In this document: one piece after another, positions 1-8,195 of the stretch
How positions within the stretch are numbered: the first letter of the stretch is position 1
Layout: each line of letters opens with the position of its first letter
Origin: an uncultured Lachnospiraceae bacterium
GTDB taxonomy: Bacteria; Bacillota; Clostridia; Lachnospirales; Lachnospiraceae
DNA length: 50,721 bases
Direction: 5' to 3'
NCBI GenBank assembly: GCA_937910785.1
Contig: CALDLG010000170.1
Span: 1-50,721, forward strand
Made by a program: the position numbers and the translations under genes
Notes under the pieces: generated by a model
Told to the model about the DNA's origin: nothing
Database searches by the model: none
Seen by the model: only the letters and a program-made list of their open reading frames with translations

Positions 1-94
1 GTGCAATCTGCCTTTACAGTTTATTCAGCGCACCTTTTGACACCTGAACCGTAATCAGGAAATTCCGACAAAGAGGAGGGGAGCAATGTTGTGC

Positions 95-123
95 TGGTAA
101 AAGGAGCGATCCAATAGTATAAT
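95..123 (+). promoter_or_regulatory. possible promoter for holA
   Basis: A perfect TATAAT (118-123) lies 17 nt after a weak TGGTAA box (95-100), about 40 nt before the holA start. The -35 match is poor, so this is tentative. Positions 1-94 show no coding sequence I can support, apart from a four-codon ORF (ATG at 86) behind a strong GGAGGGG. Confidence 0.35.
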
Positions 124-163
124 AAGATGAAAAGAAATTCTGATGCTTATGACGGAGGGCAGG

Positions 164-1136
164 ATGCAGAAGTTAAATGAAGAATTGAAGTCCGGGCAGT
201 TTAAGCAGGTCTATCTGTTGTACGGGGAAGAGGGCTATCTGCGCCGGCAGTACCGGGATAAACTTAAAGAGGCTCGGCGATTCTATGAATTATCATTATT
301 TTGAGGGAAAGGATATCCGGCCGGGAGAAATCATCGACCTTGCGGAAACCCTGCCTTTTCTGGCACAGCGGCGCGTGATTGTCATCGAAAACAGCGGTCT
401 TTTCAAGCGTGGTGGAGAGCAGCTTGCGGATTATCTGAAGGAGCCTTCCGAGACCGCCTATTTTGTGATGGTTGAAAAGGAGATCGATAAGCGGAGCAGA
501 CTGTTTAAGGCCATATCCGCGAAGGGGCGCGCCATCGAGTTTAAGCCGCAGGAGGAGGCGGTTTTGAAACGCTGGGTTCTCGGCATTCTGAAAAAAGAGG
601 GTAAGAAGATTACGGAGCGGGATCTGGAGCTTTTTCTTTACAAAACGGGCACAGGAATGGATAATATCAGTAAGGAGCTGGAAAAGTTAGTCTGTTACTG
701 TATGGACAGAGACGTCATTACAGGAGAAGACATCGAGAAGGTCTGCACCAGGCAGATCAGTAATCAGATTTTCGATATGATGAACGCCATTGCCGATAAA
801 AGGCAGAAAGAGGCGATGAAACTATATTATGATCTGCTGACCTTAAAGGAGCCGCCGATGCGCATTCTTTTTCTGCTGGCAAGGCAGTTCAATCTGCTGC
901 TGCAGGTCCGGGAATTAAAGAAAAAAGGTTATCCTGTAAAGGCGATAGGAGAGGCCGTCGGTCTTCCGGGATTTATAGCCGGAAAATATCTGAATCAGGC
1001 AGCCAGGTTTTCCACGAAAACGCTCCGGCAGGCGATAAGCGACTGCGTGGAGGCGGAAGAAGCGGTTAAAACGGGGAAAATGAATGATGTGCTGAGTGTG
1101 GAGCTTGTGCTGATCCGGTACGGACAGGCTACATAA
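164..1136 (+). pseudogene. holA: DNA polymerase III delta subunit, frameshifted near its N terminus
   Basis: HolA is the delta subunit of the clamp loader, which opens the beta clamp and loads it on DNA. The gene should start at ATG 164 behind GGAGGG; the first codons read MQKLNEELKSGQFKQVYLLYG, the usual N terminus with its YLLYGEE motif. That frame runs into a stop just after 300. The rest of the protein, beginning MNYHYFEGKD at 285, continues in another frame to 1136 and contains the DNA_pol3_delta domain. The break lies near 271-284, where one extra base or two missing bases would restore a continuous protein. The gene is normally essential, so a sequencing error is as likely as a real lesion. 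Translation from ATG 285 alone would lack about 40 residues. Confidence 0.8.
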
Positions 1137-1688
1137 ATGAGGGGAAGAGAAAGGAAAACGTGGGTTATGAGTCTTATTGGATCAATTATTATCTGTTACG
1201 TTCTGTACAAACTGGTCATACGCCGGAGAATGTCGGAAGGCGGGAAAAGGGGAACCGGAGGTCCGCCCGTAATCAATACGGCGCCGATGAGACACCGGGA
1301 TCAGAGGCCCGTAAGACCGATGAACCATCCGGCGGCCCGTCCGATGAGAAATCAGCCGCCGCAGGGAATGCCGTCTGTGAATTCTTCCGGACAGTATGGG
1401 GCGCAGCCGGCACAGCCGGCGGAGGAACCCGAAATATCCACGATGGATTATCTGGAAGAAAAGGCGAGGCAGGACGCGCAGGAGCATGCCAGAGAGAAAT
1501 GGGAAGAGGAGAGGCGCCTGCGTCAGAATTACGGTGGTCATCGCGTTGCGGAACGGCTTTTTGACGGGGACAGCGTTCCCGGCGGAAAAAAATGTGCGGT
1601 CTGCGCATACTGCGGCGCCGAAAATCTGATACCGATGCTGCCACGAGAACGTTACAGCTGTTATTTTTGCAGAGAACCGATAAACTGA
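1137..1688 (+). CDS. hypothetical membrane-anchored zinc-ribbon protein
   Basis: No function is recognised for this 183-residue protein. It begins directly after the holA stop codon, so it is probably translated as part of the same transcript. Residues about 9-26 form one hydrophobic segment (VMSLIGSIIICYVLYKLVI), followed by a basic, Pro/Gln/Met-rich disordered stretch and a charged helix around residues 100-130. The C terminus holds two CxxC pairs (CAYC and CYFC) about 20 residues apart, a typical zinc-ribbon layout. The basic residues after the membrane segment suggest that the zinc ribbon is cytoplasmic. This layout resembles other small clostridial anchored zinc-ribbon proteins of unknown role. 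Confidence 0.65.
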   Translation: MRGRERKTWVMSLIGSIIICYVLYKLVIRRRMSEGGKRGTGGPPVINTAPMRHRDQRPVRPMNHPAARPMRNQPPQGMPSVNSSGQYGAQPAQPAEEPEISTMDYLEEKARQDAQEHAREKWEEERRLRQNYGGHRVAERLFDGDSVPGGKKCAVCAYCGAENLIPMLPRERYSCYFCREPIN

Positions 1689-1714
1689 GATCAATAAAAA
1701 AGGAGGAATTTTCA

Positions 1715-2005
1715 ATGAAATGTGTAAGAGCTGCAATCGAAGCGGATGTAGAGAAGTATGAGGTCGGTAAAGGACTGGAGGATGGTTTCGAACTGATGGC
1801 GGATGTCATAACGAAGGGATGGATTGTAACGGACAGCCTTATTCAGGTCAAAAGAGACAACGGCAGTATCGTATGTCCTTATATTGTACACCGCAGGGGC
1901 CGTACTTTTATCGGGGAAGGCGATTATATCATAACGGACAGCGACGGAACGAAGCATGTATGCGGTGCGGATAAGATCTTTAAGCGGTATCAGATCGTGG
2001 AATAA
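1715..2005 (+). CDS. small conserved protein, PGDYG-like fold
   Basis: This 96-residue protein starts at ATG 1715 behind a strong AGGAGGAA. It has no membrane segment or signal peptide. The C-terminal half (IGEGDYIITDSDGTKHVCGADKIF) resembles the small PGDYG-type domain common in phage and Firmicute hypothetical proteins, in which a GDY turn is followed by a DKIF-like end. The function is unknown. It follows the zinc-ribbon gene by 26 nt and is closed by a clear terminator, so holA, the zinc-ribbon gene and this gene may form one unit. Confidence 0.6.
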   Translation: MKCVRAAIEADVEKYEVGKGLEDGFELMADVITKGWIVTDSLIQVKRDNGSIVCPYIVHRRGRTFIGEGDYIITDSDGTKHVCGADKIFKRYQIVE

Positions 2006-2028
2006 TAACGGAATAAAATCAGAAAATG

Positions 2029-2067
2029 ACCGGCAGTGCCTGAGAGAATCAGCGCCTGCCGGTTTTT
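2029..2067 (+). terminator. intrinsic terminator
   Basis: The arms ACCGGCAG (2029-2036) and CTGCCGGT (2056-2063) form a stem followed by five T residues. It ends the holA unit. Confidence 0.85.
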
Positions 2068-2144
2068 GATCGGGAAAAAGTTTCTGATCCGCAGTTCAAA
2101 GTACCATTTATCGTACGATATTTCTGCTATCATGAAAACAGGTA

Positions 2145-2173
2145 TTGAAAAAGTCGAACATTTGTTTTATTAT
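2145..2173 (+). promoter_or_regulatory. sigma-A promoter overlapped by LexA-like sites
   Basis: TTGAAA (2145-2150) and TATTAT (2168-2173) are spaced by 17 nt. A second -10-like hexamer, TATAAT, lies at 2173-2178. The two LexA-like boxes at 2155-2192 cover the spacer, the -10 and the start region, where bound repressor would block RNA polymerase. Confidence 0.6.
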
Positions 2174-2192
2174 ATAATTAGAACAAATGTTC
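2155..2192 (+). promoter_or_regulatory. pair of LexA (SOS) boxes
   Basis: GAACAAATGTTC at 2181-2192 is a perfect 12-bp palindrome matching the Gram-positive LexA/DinR pattern GAAC-N4-GTTC. A second, degenerate copy, CGAACATTTGTTTT, lies at 2155-2168. The two copies are inverted: GAACATTTGTT (2156-2166) is the exact reverse complement of AACAAATGTTC (2182-2192), separated by 15 nt. I therefore read it as a double operator. The same bases could also form a hairpin in RNA. Confidence 0.7.
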
Positions 2193-2221
2193 TGATTATA
2201 TAGGAAGGAGCCTGATGAGAG

Positions 2222-2596
2222 ATGGAAAGAAGGAAGATTTCATTTGTGATTGCGGTCGTATTGTCTGCTCTGGTGATCCTGTTTTGTGCGAAGGAAACCG
2301 TGATTGGCCGGGGCAGAACGGAAAGTAAGAGCGGCAGACAGTATTTCGCGGCGATGGAGAAGGAATATCGTTCGGATATGTCAGCGCTCCTTAATGAAAA
2401 GGGATATCAGAACAGCGGCATTACGATCCGCTGGGTTTCGGAGAAAGAGGGCGTGCGGGATTATACCGTGATGATTCATCATCGTAACATTAAGCTGCTT
2501 GATGAGGAAGAAAGGGAATCTCTGATGAAGGAGCTTGCCGGGACGGAATTTCCGGATGAAGGATGTACCTTCTGTTACGAGTTTCTGATATTTTAG
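2222..2596 (+). CDS. small single-span membrane protein under SOS-type control
   Basis: The family of this 124-residue protein is not recognised. Residues 6-25 (ISFVIAVVLSALVILFCAKE) form an N-terminal membrane anchor with positive charges before it, so the mixed alpha/beta C-terminal part should lie outside the membrane. Two Cys residues sit near the end (CTFCYEF). GGAG at 2207-2210 precedes ATG 2222 by 11 nt; ATG 2215 is out of frame. Because LexA-like boxes sit over the promoter and the protein is a short anchored one, it could be a DNA-damage-induced cell-division inhibitor comparable in architecture to YneA. It has no LysM domain and no lexA neighbour, so this remains an inference. Confidence 0.7.
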   Translation: MERRKISFVIAVVLSALVILFCAKETVIGRGRTESKSGRQYFAAMEKEYRSDMSALLNEKGYQNSGITIRWVSEKEGVRDYTVMIHHRNIKLLDEEERESLMKELAGTEFPDEGCTFCYEFLIF

Positions 2597-2713
2597 GAAA
2601 ATGAAGTGAATGACATTTGGAAGGTTTGGGATTATAATAGTACGGGAAGTAATTCCCGGAAGAATCAGGCTGTATGATATGAGATGAAATATTCATCGGA
2701 AACGGAGCATGAA

Positions 2714-3328
2714 ATGAGACATAATCCACAACCACAGGAAGTGTACAGACATTTTAAAGGTAATCTGTATCAGATTCTCTGTCTTGCAAAAGACAGCGAG
2801 ACCGGAGAAGTGATGGTCGTATATCAGGCGATGTACGGAGATTTTCAGATTTATGTAAGGCCGCTTTCCTCTTTTATGGAAGAAATAGACAGAAAGAAAT
2901 ACCCGGCCGCGGACGGATATTATCGTTTTGAGCTGTCCGGCGCGCAACGGGCGTATCAGCCCGTCATGGAGACTGCGGACAGGACGAACGGAGTAAAAGA
3001 GCAGGAAATCCGAAAGCCGGAGGACGGAGCGGGAGAGGGAGAAATCCGGAAGACGGAGAGCGGGGCGGCAATATCGGACGAGGCGGCCGCACAGGAAGAA
3101 CTGAATATCGATCCTCTGGTACTGCAGTTTCTGGATGCGAATTCCTATGAGCGGCGGCTGGAGATCCTGAGCATGCTTCACAGTCGTATTGATGATGATA
3201 TGATCAATATGATGGCGATTGCAGTGGACGTTGAGATCAAAGAAGGAGACCCGGAAGAGCGGTATGAAGAACTGCGAAACTGCCTTCTGACGTTCGAAAA
3301 GTTTGAGTGCAACAGGCTGAGATACTGA
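2714..3328 (+). CDS. DUF1653 domain protein
   Basis: This 204-residue protein carries an N-terminal DUF1653 domain of about 65 residues. Its pattern is VYRHFKGNLYQILCLAKDSETG, then the VVYQAMYGD segment and the PLSSFMEEIDRKKYP end. DUF1653 is a small beta-rich domain of unknown role, often fused to other parts. A charged linker (about 95-140) leads to a helical C-terminal domain starting near EELNIDPLVLQFLDA. I chose ATG 2714 because GGAG lies 8 nt before it; ATG 2684 in the same frame has no ribosome site. It is soluble, with no signal peptide. Confidence 0.75.
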   Translation: MRHNPQPQEVYRHFKGNLYQILCLAKDSETGEVMVVYQAMYGDFQIYVRPLSSFMEEIDRKKYPAADGYYRFELSGAQRAYQPVMETADRTNGVKEQEIRKPEDGAGEGEIRKTESGAAISDEAAAQEELNIDPLVLQFLDANSYERRLEILSMLHSRIDDDMINMMAIAVDVEIKEGDPEERYEELRNCLLTFEKFECNRLRY

Positions 3329-3462
3329 GACAGAAAGAACGGGAGCAGACAGGGCAGCGGAAAACAGGCAGCGGGCATGCCGCCTTATCTCCTGACAGAG
3401 AATTGATAATCAGATATACGGTACAGGGTGTTTGAGAACGGTTTTATGTCAGGAGGGATTTT

Positions 3463-4434
3463 ATGTTTTATGATTTGGAGAACAGACTCGTTGTCGGCGT
3501 ATCTTCCAGAGCGCTGTTTGATTTGTCCTGTGAAAATGAAATTTTTGAAAGAGACGGCGTGGAGGCCTACTGCCGCTACCAGGTGGAACATGAGGATGAA
3601 ATCCTGAAGCCGGGGCCGGGATTTCCGCTGATTAAGGCATTGTTAAACCTGAACAATCTGCCCGGCAAGGAAGGGTGCGTTGAGGTAATAATCATGTCGC
3701 GCAACAGTCCGGATACATCGCTTCGCGTGTTTAATGCCATAGCGTATTACGGGCTGAACATTACAAGAGCGGTACTGGCCAGCGGCGCTTCGCTTGCACC
3801 GTATCTGGAGGCTTTTCGGACAGATTTGTTTCTGTCGGCGTATGAAGACGATGTGCAGAGCGCAATCGATTCCAATATCGCGGCGGGCATCATATGCAGT
3901 GACGGAATTCATACATACGACTGCGAACATCAGATCAGGCAGATCAGAATTGCTTTTGACGGGGATGCCGTTCTTTTTTCGGATGAATCGGAGCGTATTT
4001 CCAGAGAGCAGGGGCTGGAAGCTTTTGAAGAGAATGAACGGAAAAATGCCGGCAATCCGTTAAAGGCCGGGCCGTTTGCCAGATTTTTAAGAACGCTGTC
4101 AGAGCTGCAGAAAGACTTTACGACGGAAGAAGCGCCGATCAGGACCGCGCTCGTGACGCTGCGGTGTGCGCCTGCACATGAGCGCGTTATACGGACGCTG
4201 CGGGCGTGGAATGTCAGAATCGATGAGGCTTTTTTCCTTGGCGGCGTACGGAAAACGGATGTGCTGAAGGCCTTCGGAGCTCACATTTTTTTTGACGATC
4301 AGGCGGTGCATACGAATACCGCTTCCGAGGTGGTTCCGGCGGCAAGAGTGCCTTATAAGAACAGGGAATCCGGAGAAAACAGCAATCTGCTGAAGCATCA
4401 GAAGTCTCCGCCTGAGAAAAGTGAGGAAATATGA
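3463..4434 (+). CDS. cytosolic 5'-nucleotidase (NT5C1/PF06189 family)
   Basis: Members of this family hydrolyse nucleoside 5'-monophosphates such as AMP to nucleosides and phosphate. The 323-residue length fits. The N-terminal stretch (LVVGVSSRALFDLS through YQVEHEDEILKPG) carries the family pattern, followed by the SRNSPDT and NITRAVLASGASLAPYL segments and a DGDAVLFSDESE motif supplying the HAD-like aspartates. The C-terminal FLGGVRKTDVLKAFGAHIFFDDQ includes the last acidic pair. AGGAGG precedes ATG 3463. The stop codon overlaps the next start (ATGA at 4431-4434), so it is translationally coupled to the SfsA-MutY fusion and the two probably share a nucleotide-pool or DNA-repair context. Confidence 0.85.
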   Translation: MFYDLENRLVVGVSSRALFDLSCENEIFERDGVEAYCRYQVEHEDEILKPGPGFPLIKALLNLNNLPGKEGCVEVIIMSRNSPDTSLRVFNAIAYYGLNITRAVLASGASLAPYLEAFRTDLFLSAYEDDVQSAIDSNIAAGIICSDGIHTYDCEHQIRQIRIAFDGDAVLFSDESERISREQGLEAFEENERKNAGNPLKAGPFARFLRTLSELQKDFTTEEAPIRTALVTLRCAPAHERVIRTLRAWNVRIDEAFFLGGVRKTDVLKAFGAHIFFDDQAVHTNTASEVVPAARVPYKNRESGENSNLLKHQKSPPEKSEEI

Positions 4435-6158
4435 AATACCATAATATCGTACAGGGCAGATTCCTGTCCAGACCGAACCGGTTCATCGCCTATGTGGAAA
4501 TGAATGGTGAACGAGAGAAAGTGCATGTAAAGAATACCGGACGGTGTGAAGAACTGCTGCGGGAGAATGCGCGTGTATATCTGGAAAAAGGCGAAAATCC
4601 GGGACGGACTACCGCATATGATCTCGTGGCGGTGGAGAAGGACGGAAGACTTGTCAATATCGATTCGAATGCGCCGAATAAGGTGGTTGAAGAATGGCTC
4701 AGGGAGAAGCGCCTTTTTCCCGATTTGACGGTGATACGTCCTGAGACGGTCTATCGAAATTCCCGTTTTGATTTTTACCTTGAAACGGAGACGGGCCGGC
4801 GGATCTTTATGGAAGTAAAGGGCGTTACGCTGGAAAAGGACAATCAGGCGGCTTTTCCCGATGCCCCCTCGGAACGTGCCGTAAAGCATGTGGAGGAACT
4901 GATGCTCGCCCGGCAGGAGGGGTATGAGGCCTGGATTCTGTTTGTCATTCAGATGAAGGGGCCGGAGGCTTTTTCACCGAACAAAGAGGCACAGCCCGCT
5001 TTTGAGGAAGTCCTGAGAAAGGCCAGAAGGGCGGGCGTAAGGATTCTTGCCTGTGACTGCGAGGTCGGAAAGGACAGCCTTATGCTGCGGGAGGAAGTGC
5101 CGGTCATTTTGTCACCGCTTGACCGGATAGCAGGACCGCTGCTAGCCTGGTATGACAGAGGAAGGCGGATACTGCCATGGAGGGAGAGCCCTACGCCTTA
5201 TCATGTATGGATCTCGGAGATCATGCTGCAGCAGACGCGGGTAGAGGCGGTAAAGCCCTATTATGACAGGTTTATGAAGGAACTTCCGGATATCAGGAGC
5301 CTTGCCGGCATCGGGGAAGAGAAGCTTTTGAAGCTCTGGGAAGGACTCGGATATTATAATCGTGCCAGAAATCTGAAGAAAGCGGCAGAGAAAATCGTTA
5401 TAGATTATGACGGACAGATGCCTGGGGAATATGAGGCGCTCATCGGCCTTCCCGGAATCGGAAGCTATACGGCAGGGGCTGTTTCTTCGATTGCCTTTGG
5501 CAATCCGGTTCCCGCGGTGGACGGAAATGTTCTGAGAATTTTGTCGAGACTGCGCATGGACGGCCGGGATATTCTGGATTCCAGGGTGAAAAAGGAAATC
5601 GAGGAGGAGCTTGCGGAGGTGATGCCGCAGGATCGGCCGGGGGATTTTAACCAGGCGCTGATGGAACTTGGCGCGGTAGTCTGTGTGCCAAACGGAGCGC
5701 CCAAATGCGGAAACTGTCCATGGGAGGCCTTTTGTGAAGCGAGGAGGGCGGACCGCATATCGGAGTTTCCTTACAAAAAGCCGAAGAAGCCGAGGGGAAT
5801 CGAGGAAAAGACAATTCTCGTCATTCGGGATGAAGACAAGGTTGCGCTCCGCAAACGAGCGGATAAAGGGCTTCTTGCGGGCATGTATGAATTTCCATCC
5901 ATGGAGGGAACGCAGACGAAGGAGCGGGTGCTTGCTTATCTGAAAACGCTCGGCGTAGCGCCGATCAGGATTGAAAGGCTGCCCTCTTCGAAACATATTT
6001 TTACCCATAAGGAATGGCATATGACAGGATATGCGGTCAGGGTGGACGAACTGGAGAGAATGCGGCCCAAAGGGGAGCTGTTATTCGTAACACCCGATGA
6101 GATCGCGGGAAATTATCCGATACCTTCCGCGTTTGCCGTATACAGAGATTCTGTCTGA
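4431..6158 (+). CDS. fused SfsA nuclease and A/G-specific adenine glycosylase MutY
   Basis: This 575-residue chain joins two complete proteins. Residues 1-225 are SfsA (NTGRCEELL at 35-43, NIDSNAPNKVVEEWL at 76-90, the FDFYL and MEVKGVTL nuclease-like motifs at 113-134). Residues about 230-575 are MutY, which removes adenine mispaired with 8-oxoguanine. Visible MutY features are catalytic Glu263 in EIMLQQTR, the helix-hairpin-helix LPGIGSYTAG with catalytic Asp364 (VDGNV), four cluster cysteines C418-X7-C426-X2-C429-X5-C435, and a C-terminal MutT-like domain with HIFTHKEW near the FSH position. No stop or start codon lies between the halves and the linker is only a few residues (LSPLDRIAG). 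It is coupled to the upstream nucleotidase by a 4-nt overlap. Confidence 0.92.
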   Translation: MKYHNIVQGRFLSRPNRFIAYVEMNGEREKVHVKNTGRCEELLRENARVYLEKGENPGRTTAYDLVAVEKDGRLVNIDSNAPNKVVEEWLREKRLFPDLTVIRPETVYRNSRFDFYLETETGRRIFMEVKGVTLEKDNQAAFPDAPSERAVKHVEELMLARQEGYEAWILFVIQMKGPEAFSPNKEAQPAFEEVLRKARRAGVRILACDCEVGKDSLMLREEVPVILSPLDRIAGPLLAWYDRGRRILPWRESPTPYHVWISEIMLQQTRVEAVKPYYDRFMKELPDIRSLAGIGEEKLLKLWEGLGYYNRARNLKKAAEKIVIDYDGQMPGEYEALIGLPGIGSYTAGAVSSIAFGNPVPAVDGNVLRILSRLRMDGRDILDSRVKKEIEEELAEVMPQDRPGDFNQALMELGAVVCVPNGAPKCGNCPWEAFCEARRADRISEFPYKKPKKPRGIEEKTILVIRDEDKVALRKRADKGLLAGMYEFPSMEGTQTKERVLAYLKTLGVAPIRIERLPSSKHIFTHKEWHMTGYAVRVDELERMRPKGELLFVTPDEIAGNYPIPSAFAVYRDSV

Positions 6159-6211
6159 AAGTGTCCGAATATACTTTATTGTTAATACAGGAGAGGAGCA
6201 AAGCTGCAAAG

Positions 6212-7237
6212 ATGAAACTGTTAACGATTACAATTCCGAGTTATAATTCGGAGAGCTATATGCGTAAATGTATCGAGTCACTGCTTCCCGGAGGCGAGGA
6301 TGTGGAAATACTCGTGGTAGATGACGGTTCCGGAGACAGAACAGGAGAAATTGCCGACGAATACGAGAGACTTTATCCGGGTATTGTCAGGGCGATTCAT
6401 CAGGAGAACGGCGGGCATGGAGCGGCCGTCAATACGGGGCTGGCACATGCGACGGGTCTGTATTTTAAAGTGGTTGACAGCGATGACTGGGTTAAGGAAA
6501 GCGCATACCTGAAGATTTTGCAGACACTTCGTGAACTGGCGGGCGGCAGTACGGTACTGGATATGTTAGTCAGCAACTTTGTTTATGAAAAGGAAGGCGC
6601 CAAAAAGAATAAGGTGATGAAATACCATCATGCGCTTCCGCAGGATACGATTTTCACATGGGATGAGGTGAGGCATTTTCATAAGGGGCAGTATATCCTG
6701 ATGCATTCCGTGATTTTCAGGACGAAGCTTTTAAAGGAATGCGGGCTGAAATTGCCGGAGCATACCTTTTATGTGGACAATCTCTTCGTATTCGAGCCGC
6801 TTCCGTATGTCAGGACGATGTATTATCTCGATGTCAATTTTTACCGGTACTATATCGGCAGAGAAGGCCAGTCCGTGAATGAGCAGGTTATGATATCCAG
6901 AATTGAGCAGCAGATCAGGGTTAATCAGCTGATGCTGGATTATCTGGTGGAAAAGAAGGCGGAAATATGCAAACGGCGCAGGATGTTTACCTATATGATA
7001 AATTATCTGGAAATCATTACCGTGATTTCTTCCGTGCTTCTGATTCGTTCCGGTACGGAGGAAAGTCTGGAGAAGAAGAAGGAGCTCTGGAAATACATTA
7101 AACAGAAGGATTTTCTGCTTTATATCAGGCTCAGATACGGTATCATGGGAAATTCCATGAACCTTCCCGGAAAAGGGGGAAGAAAGATATCAGTTGAAGC
7201 ATATAAGATCTGTCAGAGGTTCTTTAAATTCAATTAA
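6212..7237 (+). CDS. family 2 glycosyltransferase
   Basis: This GT-A fold enzyme transfers a sugar from a nucleotide sugar to a cell-surface or lipid acceptor; the acceptor is unknown. The 341-residue protein starts with KLLTITIPSYNSESYMRKCI and has the nucleotide-binding VVDDGSGDRTGEIA and the metal-binding DSDDW. The C-terminal half is helical and lacks clear membrane spans, so it is likely peripheral. I use ATG 6212 (MKLLTI) because the family begins there; GGAGAGGAG precedes it by 13 nt. An upstream in-frame ATG at 6161 would add 17 residues without homology to the fold. It sits alone before a terminator. Confidence 0.85.
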   Translation: MKLLTITIPSYNSESYMRKCIESLLPGGEDVEILVVDDGSGDRTGEIADEYERLYPGIVRAIHQENGGHGAAVNTGLAHATGLYFKVVDSDDWVKESAYLKILQTLRELAGGSTVLDMLVSNFVYEKEGAKKNKVMKYHHALPQDTIFTWDEVRHFHKGQYILMHSVIFRTKLLKECGLKLPEHTFYVDNLFVFEPLPYVRTMYYLDVNFYRYYIGREGQSVNEQVMISRIEQQIRVNQLMLDYLVEKKAEICKRRRMFTYMINYLEIITVISSVLLIRSGTEESLEKKKELWKYIKQKDFLLYIRLRYGIMGNSMNLPGKGGRKISVEAYKICQRFFKFN

Positions 7238-7300
7238 GTAATTGGATTGGAATGGAAGCTTCATATTCCGTCTTATGCCATTTCCTGTGGATAAAAACGT

Positions 7301-7333
7301 AATGGGGTCAGAGAGTCTCCGGCCCCATTTTTC
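7301..7333 (+). terminator. terminator after the glycosyltransferase
   Basis: AATGGGG (7301-7307) pairs with CCCCATT (7323-7329), followed by TTTTTC. The stem overlaps the 3' end of the convergent PAP2 gene, whose stop codon is at 7308-7310. The reverse strand also reads into a T-run (ACGTTTTTAT), so it probably works in both directions. Confidence 0.8.
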
Positions 7334-7994
7334 TTTTATTCTTATGATTCAGATTTTGTTTCAGATTCAGCAGAATATCGAAGCGGTATACAAGCAGATA
7401 CATGATGGATGCCATGATGAAAGCGGTCATCACATCGAATGCGGAATGCTGTTTCGTAAACATAGTTGACAGAATGATCGAGATACAAAGTATCAGGGAA
7501 CCGAAGCGGATTCCTTTATGTCCGGCCAAATGTCTGCTCTTTGCAATGGCGAAATGACAGCCGAGAGAATTATATACATGGATGCTCGGCCACAGGTTCG
7601 TCGGCGTATCGGCGCGGTAAATCATTGCCACAAGCTGTGTGAATATATTGTCCCGCGGTAAAATGAAAGGCCGGAGACGGTGCCCGTTTGGCCACAGGGT
7701 GGAGACGAGCAGAAAAACAGTCATTCCCGTAAAAAGGAAAGCGCAGCATTTATAATAGTCGTCCCTGTCCTTAAAAAAGAAATAGGCTACCGTGACGGCA
7801 ACATAGAGAAACCACATTAAATAAGGAACAATAAATACCTCGCAGAAGGGAATATAATCATCCAGCGCAACGTGAATAAGTTTATAGTGCTTTACCGTCC
7901 GTTCCAGATGGCCGAACCATATCATATAGATCGGCGCATAGATCAGAAGCGGGACGATATGCTTATATTTTTGAAAGAAAGCTTTCATTTTCAT
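7308..7994 (-). CDS. PAP2-family membrane phosphatase
   Basis: PAP2 enzymes dephosphorylate phosphatidate, undecaprenyl pyrophosphate or related lipids at the membrane. The 228-residue protein has about five or six hydrophobic segments. The three-part active site is present: NGHRLRPFIL for the first motif, PSIHVYNS for PSGH, and STMFTKQHSAFDV for the last motif with its His and Asp. The first motif is degenerate compared with the usual KX6RP. The neighbouring minus-strand gene is a lipid kinase, so phosphatidate/diacylglycerol turnover is plausible. Its own promoter (8071-8098) is embedded in an 11-bp inverted repeat, which suggests dedicated repression. Confidence 0.82.
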   Translation of the reverse strand: MKMKAFFQKYKHIVPLLIYAPIYMIWFGHLERTVKHYKLIHVALDDYIPFCEVFIVPYLMWFLYVAVTVAYFFFKDRDDYYKCCAFLFTGMTVFLLVSTLWPNGHRLRPFILPRDNIFTQLVAMIYRADTPTNLWPSIHVYNSLGCHFAIAKSRHLAGHKGIRFGSLILCISIILSTMFTKQHSAFDVMTAFIMASIMYLLVYRFDILLNLKQNLNHKNKRKMGPETL

Positions 7995-8070
7995 GTGTTG
8001 TCCGACACCTTTCCGGTTCTGTCAGGAACCCTGATTGCTATAACAGAACAGATATTCTTTTCTGAAACAT

Positions 8071-8113
8071 ATCATAGCAGATTGTATACAAAAGTCAAAA
8101 TCACTTTTGTATA
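8071..8113 (-). promoter_or_regulatory. promoter with palindromic operator for the PAP2 gene
   Basis: On the minus strand TTGACT (8093-8098) and TATGAT (8071-8076) are spaced by 16 nt. A perfect inverted repeat covers the -35 region: TATACAAAAGT (8085-8095) and ACTTTTGTATA (8103-8113) with a 7-nt spacer. There is no T-run suited to a terminator, and the position over the -35 box points to a repressor site. Confidence 0.7.
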
Positions 8114-8195
8114 AAAATTTTATCCATTTTACCGCAAAAATATCCAAAATGTGCAAAAGAATGTTATCCGGTCCTTTTTCCGGAGAATCGGGAAT

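Noticed and set aside
86..100. Four-codon ORF after GGAGGGG upstream of holA
   Set aside because: Too short to judge and not conserved within the window; possibly leftover from an upstream gene end.
2714..3328. DUF1653 gene as part of the SOS unit
   Set aside because: It follows the SOS-controlled gene by 117 nt with no LexA site of its own; cotranscription is possible but not shown.
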